In this document: one piece after another, positions 59,904 through 64,000 of the stretch | Numbering within the stretch: the stretch's first letter is position 1 | How the letters are laid out: each line of letters starts with the position of its first letter | DNA from: Streptomyces fuscichromogenes | Lineage (GTDB): Bacteria; Actinomycetota; Actinomycetes; Streptomycetales; Streptomycetaceae | Assembly: GCF_014645815.1 (NCBI RefSeq) | Contig: NZ_BMML01000007.1 | Span: 186,001 to 250,000 of the forward strand | Length of the DNA stretch: 64,000 nt | Direction: 5' to 3' | Notes under the pieces: model-generated | The model's database searches: none | Seen by the model: the letters and a program-made list of their open reading frames with translations, nothing else | What the model was told of the DNA's origin: nothing | Made by a program: the position numbers and the translations under genes

Positions 59904-60662
59904 ATGTCGGAAAACAGCCAGACGGAAGAGGCGGCGGAGCCCAGGGACACCACGCATGCCCACCTCGCGGGTGAGGTCATCGGCCGCCACCAGCATGGCT
60001 ATCACCAGCTTCTCTACGTCAGCGCCGGTGTGCTGGCGGTACAGACGGGCGAGGCATCCTGGGTGGCGTCCAGGGCGCGCGCCGTGTGGATTCCGGCGGG
60101 CATCTGGCATCAGCACCGGGTGCACGGGCACAGTTCCGTGCACACGCTCGGCTTCCCCGCCCACGACGTCCTGCTGAGGTCCCGGGCGCCGGTCGTTGTG
60201 GCCGTGGACACCCTGGTGCGCGAACTGATCATCGCGTGCAGTGAACCGTCCCTCCCGCAGCAGGAGGCACGCCACCTGCGCGCCGTCCTGCGGGACCGGC
60301 TGCGGCGAGCCCTCGTGGAGCCATTGACGCTGCCCACCCCCGACAACTCCCTGCTGCGGCAGGCGTGCGCGCTGGTGACCGGCGATCTGCGGCAGCCGCG
60401 GACTGCCGCCTGGCTCGCACGGAGCATCGGCGTGAGCGAGCGCACCCTGGCCCGGCTGTTCAGGAGCGAGTTCGGCATGACCTATCCGCAATGGAGGACC
60501 AACGTCCGGGTGTTTCACGCCATGGTGCTGCTGGCGGAAGGAGTAAGCGTCAGTGAAACGGGACGCCAGTGCGGATGGGCCACGACCAGTGCGTTCATCG
60601 ACACGTTCAGCCGCACCATGGGCCAGACACCGGGAACCTATCGCATCGCACCCGGTGGGTGA
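59904..60662 (+). CDS. AraC-family transcriptional regulator
   Basis: About 252 residues: cupin-type ligand-binding N-terminus (HLAGEVIGRHQHGYHQLLYVSAG) and two C-terminal HTH motifs (AAWLARSIGVSERTLARLFRSEF and VSVSETGRQCGWATTSAFIDTFSRTMGQTPGTYR). Divergent from the MFS gene with a 55-bp shared region, so it probably controls that pump. Confidence 0.87.
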   Translation: MSENSQTEEAAEPRDTTHAHLAGEVIGRHQHGYHQLLYVSAGVLAVQTGEASWVASRARAVWIPAGIWHQHRVHGHSSVHTLGFPAHDVLLRSRAPVVVAVDTLVRELIIACSEPSLPQQEARHLRAVLRDRLRRALVEPLTLPTPDNSLLRQACALVTGDLRQPRTAAWLARSIGVSERTLARLFRSEFGMTYPQWRTNVRVFHAMVLLAEGVSVSETGRQCGWATTSAFIDTFSRTMGQTPGTYRIAPGG

Positions 60663-60693
60663 ATTCCCGAGCCAGGCTTCGTGAGTCAAACGC

Positions 60694-60843
60694 CAGCTCG
60701 ACCTCGAACAGCACCGAGGGCGCACGCCCGGCGGTGTCATCGCCCGCGTCATGCAGCGAATCCTCGCAGTAACCGCCGCGATCTGGCACAACGATCACAC
60801 CGGACAGCCCGTCCTGCGCTCACTGACCGCCTGTGACCACTGA
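60694..60843 (+). pseudogene. IS982 transposase 3' remnant
   Basis: The last 50 codons of an IS982 transposase (QLDLEQHRGRTPGGVIARVMQRILAV... to CDH and TGA). It is like the 3' end of the intact copy but diverged (several substitutions, for example LAVTAA for LALAAA). It is followed by the IS end CTGACCCCTTGGAATCGATC (60840-60859). No 5' part, so not translated usefully. Confidence 0.85.
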
Positions 60844-60861
60844 CCCCTTGGAATCGATCGT

Positions 60862-61407
60862 CTAGAGCCGGTACGGCTTCGAGCGCTTGCGCAGGTACCA
60901 GCCCGTGGCGATGACGCCCGAGCCGACCAGCGCCGCGCCGACGCCCAGCGTGAGCGGACCGTAGTCGCGGGCGGCACCGCCCAGGCCGCCCATCACGCCC
61001 CGGGAGGGCGCGGCCGACCTGGTGGTGGAGGAGGTGGTCGGCGCCGCGTTGGTTCCGGACACGATCACCGTCTGGGTGCCCGCCGTACCGCCGTTGGAGC
61101 AGACGACGACCACCGTGTAGGTGCCCGCCGACACCCCCGACCAGGCCGCCGACTGGCTCACGGTGGTGCCCGCCAGGGCCACCTGCCGCCCCTGGGCGAA
61201 GGCGGTCTGACCGCTGTTGAGCAGCGAGGCGTTGCCCCAGCTGCCGTTGCTCTGGGTGCAGGCGCTGGTGACCACCGAGACCGTGGTGCCGATGGTGCTC
61301 ACCGAGATGCCCGAGAGTGCGGCGGACGGGCCGGCGAACCAGGCCGGGAACGCGGCGGCGGTCGCCAGGGCGATACCGGAGCGGAGGAGAAGTCGTCTAG
61401 TGCGCAT
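60862..61407 (-). CDS. Secreted cell-surface protein with C-terminal TM anchor
   Basis: About 181 residues: signal peptide (LLLRSGIALATAAAFPAWFAGPSAAL), a serine/threonine-rich mature part with two cysteines (SACTQ and VVCSN) about 50 residues apart, a Thr/Ser-rich linker and a C-terminal TM (GPLTLGVGAALVGSGVIATGWYL) followed by basic RKRSKPYRL. No LPXTG. Ribosome site GGAGGACAG. Its last codons fall inside the IS982 unit inverted repeat. Confidence 0.75.
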   Translation of the reverse strand: MRTRRLLLRSGIALATAAAFPAWFAGPSAALSGISVSTIGTTVSVVTSACTQSNGSWGNASLLNSGQTAFAQGRQVALAGTTVSQSAAWSGVSAGTYTVVVVCSNGGTAGTQTVIVSGTNAAPTTSSTTRSAAPSRGVMGGLGGAARDYGPLTLGVGAALVGSGVIATGWYLRKRSKPYRL

Positions 61408-61573
61408 GGGCTGTCCTCCGGCGGCACGGTGGCGGAACGTCCCTTGCGCCGCCGAGGGTCGGGAATCGCCCGTGCTGCCTCGGGTTCAGCGAAAGGGGCC
61501 CCGGCGTGTCCCGCACCCGGAGGGCGGCCGGGCAGGTGACTTCTTCCCCGTCCGGCCCAGGCCCGGATGCGCG

Positions 61574-62536
61574 TCAGGTCCCCGTGGTCACGGTCCGATC
61601 CGCCGACCAGCCGCCCCAGGTACCGTCCGGCAGCCGCGCCCGGAGTCGCACATGGTGTACGACCCCATGGTCGCGGCCCACATAGAAGCTATAGGTCGAG
61701 CGGCCCTTCGGCGGGGTGCCTCCCCACACCAGGGAGGTGGTCGTCCCGCTGTCGAGCCGGATCCGGTACTCCGTGACCACACCGTCCACCGGCGGCGGAT
61801 CCCATGCCAGATCCAGGTAGCAGGCCCCGCTCTCCTGGTGGGTCCGCGCGGTGAACGCGGTCGGCGCGGTGTCCCGGCCGTCGCCGCTGCCCGGCGTGGT
61901 GAGCCGCACCGCGTGGCTCGCGGGCGAGAGATTGTCGGCCGCGTCCCTGGCCCGGACGGTGAAGACATAGCGGGTGCCCGGCCGCAGTCCCGTGACCACG
62001 GTCGCGGTCTGGTTCCCGCCCACACTGTGGATCTTGGCCCCGCCCTGCCAGATGTCGTACGACACCACGGCCCGGTCGTCCGTCGAGGCGCCCCAGGACA
62101 GCTGCACCGCACGGCTGCCCACGGCCCGCCCGGCCGGCCGTGCCGGACGGGTCGGCGCCGAGCGGTCCGCCGTCACCATCGCCGGTGTGGTCGCCCGCAC
62201 CGCACGGCTGCGCGGCCCGAGGCTGCCGTCCCCGCCGCGGGCCCGCACGGTGAACGCGTACACCGTGCCCGGCCTGAGCCTGGTGACGTCCACCATGTGC
62301 TCGGACCCAGGCACTTCCCCGACCTTCGTGGTGCCGCGATACACCTCGTAGCCATGGATCGCGGCACCGTCCGGCAGCGCGTTCCACATGACGTGCACGC
62401 TGGTGGCGCTCCCGGCCGCCGCGGTGACCCCTGTCGGGGCACCGGGCAGCCGGCCGCTGTCGCCGTCGGCGGCCCCGCCCCAGCCACAGGAGGTCACCAA
62501 CAGCGGGACGCAGACCACGACGGCGACTCGGCGCAC
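61574..62536 (-). CDS. Lipoprotein with three fibronectin type III domains
   Basis: About 320 residues. Lipobox LLVTSC with lipid-anchor Cys near residue 17, then FN3-like repeats (about 35-125, 130-215, 225-320) with characteristic TxVxGLRPGTxYVFTVRARD text. GTG 62536 with GGAAGGCGG upstream. Such domains occur in actinobacterial chitinases and cell-surface proteins, usually as spacers or binding modules. No catalytic domain is seen. Confidence 0.82.
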   Translation of the reverse strand: MRRVAVVVCVPLLVTSCGWGGAADGDSGRLPGAPTGVTAAAGSATSVHVMWNALPDGAAIHGYEVYRGTTKVGEVPGSEHMVDVTRLRPGTVYAFTVRARGGDGSLGPRSRAVRATTPAMVTADRSAPTRPARPAGRAVGSRAVQLSWGASTDDRAVVSYDIWQGGAKIHSVGGNQTATVVTGLRPGTRYVFTVRARDAADNLSPASHAVRLTTPGSGDGRDTAPTAFTARTHQESGACYLDLAWDPPPVDGVVTEYRIRLDSGTTTSLVWGGTPPKGRSTYSFYVGRDHGVVHHVRLRARLPDGTWGGWSADRTVTTGT

Positions 62537-62930
62537 GGTTCCGCCTTCCCGGGACGGCAGCACGGCATTGGTCCGGACCAACCGGACCAATATGGCCTGC
62601 CCGGGATACGGACATCAAGAGGGCCGTATGGGAGACGACCGGGGAGAGTTACGTATGCTGAGCGTCCTGCGGTCGAACTTCCCTGGAGAACAGGGGAGTT
62701 CGTGCCCTTGGCGCGGAACGCTGTCGTCGCTGATCCCGCGCCGGCACGGGCGGCCGGGGCGGTCTGGGCCGACACCGGCTCAACGCCCCGGCCCTCGGCG
62801 GCCGCTCACGAAGTGTCAGTTTCGTTGCTCCGAACGGCCCTGTACGGTCCCCATGTGCTGGCCCGGCCGCCGCAGTCGCACCACATTGTTCCGGGTGACT
62901 CCATGTCCCCCACGAAAAGGGTCCCTCATC

Positions 62931-63617
62931 GTGCGTGTCCAGTCGCTGACGCTGGCCGCGGCCGGCGCCGCCCTGCTCGCCCCGGCCACCCTGCCCGTCC
63001 CCGCCGTCTCGTACGCGGCCTCCGGTGACCGGCACCGGATCACCGCCGACGACCTGCTGGCCCGGGTGCAGGACTGCGATCAGGTCTCCAAGGGCCGCTA
63101 CCGCTCCGACGCCGGTACCGCCGCCACCGTCCCCGTGTGCGGCACCCCGCAGGCCGTCTTCTGGAAGGCCGACCTCGACATCGACTGCGACGGTCAGGTG
63201 ACCGCCCACTGCAACCACGGCGCCGACCCGTCGTTCTCCGCCGCCACCGCCTTCCAGCAGTCCAACGGCCGCCAGCTCAACGCCGAGCGGCTGCCCTACG
63301 TCGTCGTCCCCGGCCCCAGTGGCCGCTGGAACCACCGGGCGTCCGGCGTCCGGGGCGGCGCGGTCGCCGCGGTGATCTACAAGGACCGCGTGCAGTACGC
63401 CGTCGTCGGCGACACCGGACCACGCGACATCATCGGCGAGGCCTCGTACGCCACCGCGAAGGCGCTGGGCGTGAACCCCGACCCGCGGGTGGGCGGAATC
63501 CCCACCGGCGTCACGTACATCGTCTTCAAGGACTCGGCGATCAAGCCCATCGAGGACCAGGCGGCGGCCGAGGCGGAGGGGGAGCGGCTGGCGGCACTCT
63601 TCACCGGGATCGACTGA
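62931..63617 (+). CDS. Glycoside hydrolase family 75 chitosanase (secreted)
   Basis: About 228 residues: Sec signal (MRVQSLTLAAAGAALLAPATLPVPAVSYAAS), then the GH75 core WKADLDIDCDGQVT (about 78-91). GDTGPRDIIGEAS (160-172) holds Asp161 and Glu170, nine residues apart, like the catalytic Asp/Glu pair of fungal GH75 chitosanases. It would cleave chitosan outside the cell. GTG 62931 with AAAAGGG upstream. Confidence 0.87.
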   Translation: MRVQSLTLAAAGAALLAPATLPVPAVSYAASGDRHRITADDLLARVQDCDQVSKGRYRSDAGTAATVPVCGTPQAVFWKADLDIDCDGQVTAHCNHGADPSFSAATAFQQSNGRQLNAERLPYVVVPGPSGRWNHRASGVRGGAVAAVIYKDRVQYAVVGDTGPRDIIGEASYATAKALGVNPDPRVGGIPTGVTYIVFKDSAIKPIEDQAAAEAEGERLAALFTGID

Positions 63618-63619
63618 CC

Positions 63620-63636
63620 GGCCGCGTTCCGCGGCC
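63620..63636 (+). terminator. Short GC hairpin after the chitosanase gene
   Basis: GGCCGCG-TTC-CGCGGCC, a 7-bp perfect stem starting 3 bp after the stop. Confidence 0.6.
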
Positions 63637-64000
63637 TGTGGAGCCCGGGAGGCGACCCGGGCGGCCAAGTCGTCCGTCCGCCGCGGACGGCCTGTCCGGG
63701 ACCGGCCCGGGGAGATCCCTCTCCGGGCGCCGCCCCCTTCCCGGCCGCGACCGCCCCCTTCCCGGCCGCGGCCGGCCGCTCGCACGCTCCGCTCGACGGC
63801 CGGGCGAGGTGGCGGATTCGCCCGGCCGATGCGAGAGCCCCCGTGTCCCGGAGTCCGGGAACCGCAGGGAAACCCGGGACACCAGACCCTCGTCGGGAGC
63901 GCCGACGAATCCCCCCGGCCGCGCTCGGGAGTCGAGCGGCACGGCGGAGGCGCGATGCACGCGCACCGCACCGCGCCGTCCTGGGGCGAGCCGGCTCAGA
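63637..64000. other. Right-edge intergenic stretch
   Basis: About 365 bp with no supported gene. It includes a near-perfect 20-bp tandem pair, CCGCCCCCTTCCCGGCCGCG, at about 63729-63770. Confidence 0.5.

Larger units (their letters stand above)
57443..60871. mobile_element. Composite IS982-like unit with MFS/AraC cargo
   Basis: An intact IS982 copy (57455-58441), a divergent MFS/AraC gene pair and a 3' IS982 remnant (60694-60859) lie within inverted repeats. Left CCGGCCCTAGATGATCAATT (57443 on) matches the complement of the right end (60871 down) at 27 of 32 bp, all differences being transitions. The outer ends match better than the internal end of the intact copy at 58422-58441 (13 of 20). 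Confidence 0.65.

Noticed and set aside
60862..61407. Sortase LPXTG protein or chaplin
   Set aside because: No LPXTG-type motif and no chaplin repeat; the C-terminal TM and basic tail suggest a plain membrane anchor.
1..64000. tRNA or rRNA genes
   Set aside because: No cloverleaf with the TTCRA arm pattern and no rRNA-like stretch were seen; a tRNAscan-SE run would settle it.

Overview
The window is chromosomal DNA of a Streptomyces or close relative. It is very GC-rich, with strong third-position GC bias, many GTG starts and long antisense open frames. It also carries family hallmarks: an AfsR-like SARP regulator with a TTA (bldA-type) codon, a SpoIIE-type phosphatase with PAS and GAF domains, polyprenol-phosphate mannosyltransferases, a twin-arginine secreted protein and an IS982-type element. 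I see no tRNA, rRNA or CRISPR array.

Layout. 1-4.7 kb: amide and acidic amino-acid use (permease, asparaginase, aspartase, glutaminase). 4.8-8.7 kb: divergent SARP and IclR regulators. 8.8-13.8 kb: two mannosyltransferases, a D,D-carboxypeptidase and a short second Rho factor behind a strong promoter. 14.3-17.1 kb: SDR, VOC and MFS operon. 17.2-18.75 kb: a cytochrome P450 preceded on the same strand by a 29-codon gene, absent from ordinary ORF calling, whose peptide ends in an aromatic-rich tail (RYPYWPYQLR). This looks like a minimal P450-modified RiPP locus and is the best candidate for an undescribed system. 19.9-31.9 kb: a divergent aromatic-catabolism cluster of about a dozen genes, with a LysR regulator, FAD enzymes, an ACMSD-like amidohydrolase, two FAH-family hydrolases, an extradiol-type dioxygenase and a HisD-like dehydrogenase broken by a deletion-frameshift that removes its zinc-site loop.

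32-54 kb is mixed housekeeping and accessory content: a Tat-exported beta-helix protein, regulators (GntR, MarR), esterases, small membrane proteins, acetyltransferases, an MFS pump, a DinB protein, a secreted peptidoglycan-binding-like protein and a PAS/GAF/PP2C phosphatase. 54.8-57.5 kb: a dienoyl-CoA-reductase-like flavoenzyme with a PadR regulator and a perfect 20-bp palindromic operator. 57.4-60.9 kb: an IS982 element, an MFS/AraC cargo pair and a second IS982 3' remnant, together bounded by inverted repeats that reach into the neighbouring genes. 60.9-63.6 kb: secreted proteins, including an FN3 lipoprotein and a GH75 chitosanase.

Several regulatory circuits can be read directly: a 7-4-7 direct repeat upstream of the SARP gene, a palindrome between marR and its target with a 15-codon coupled leader before marR, a HutC/DasR-like site before the GntR gene, and the palindrome before the fadH-like gene.
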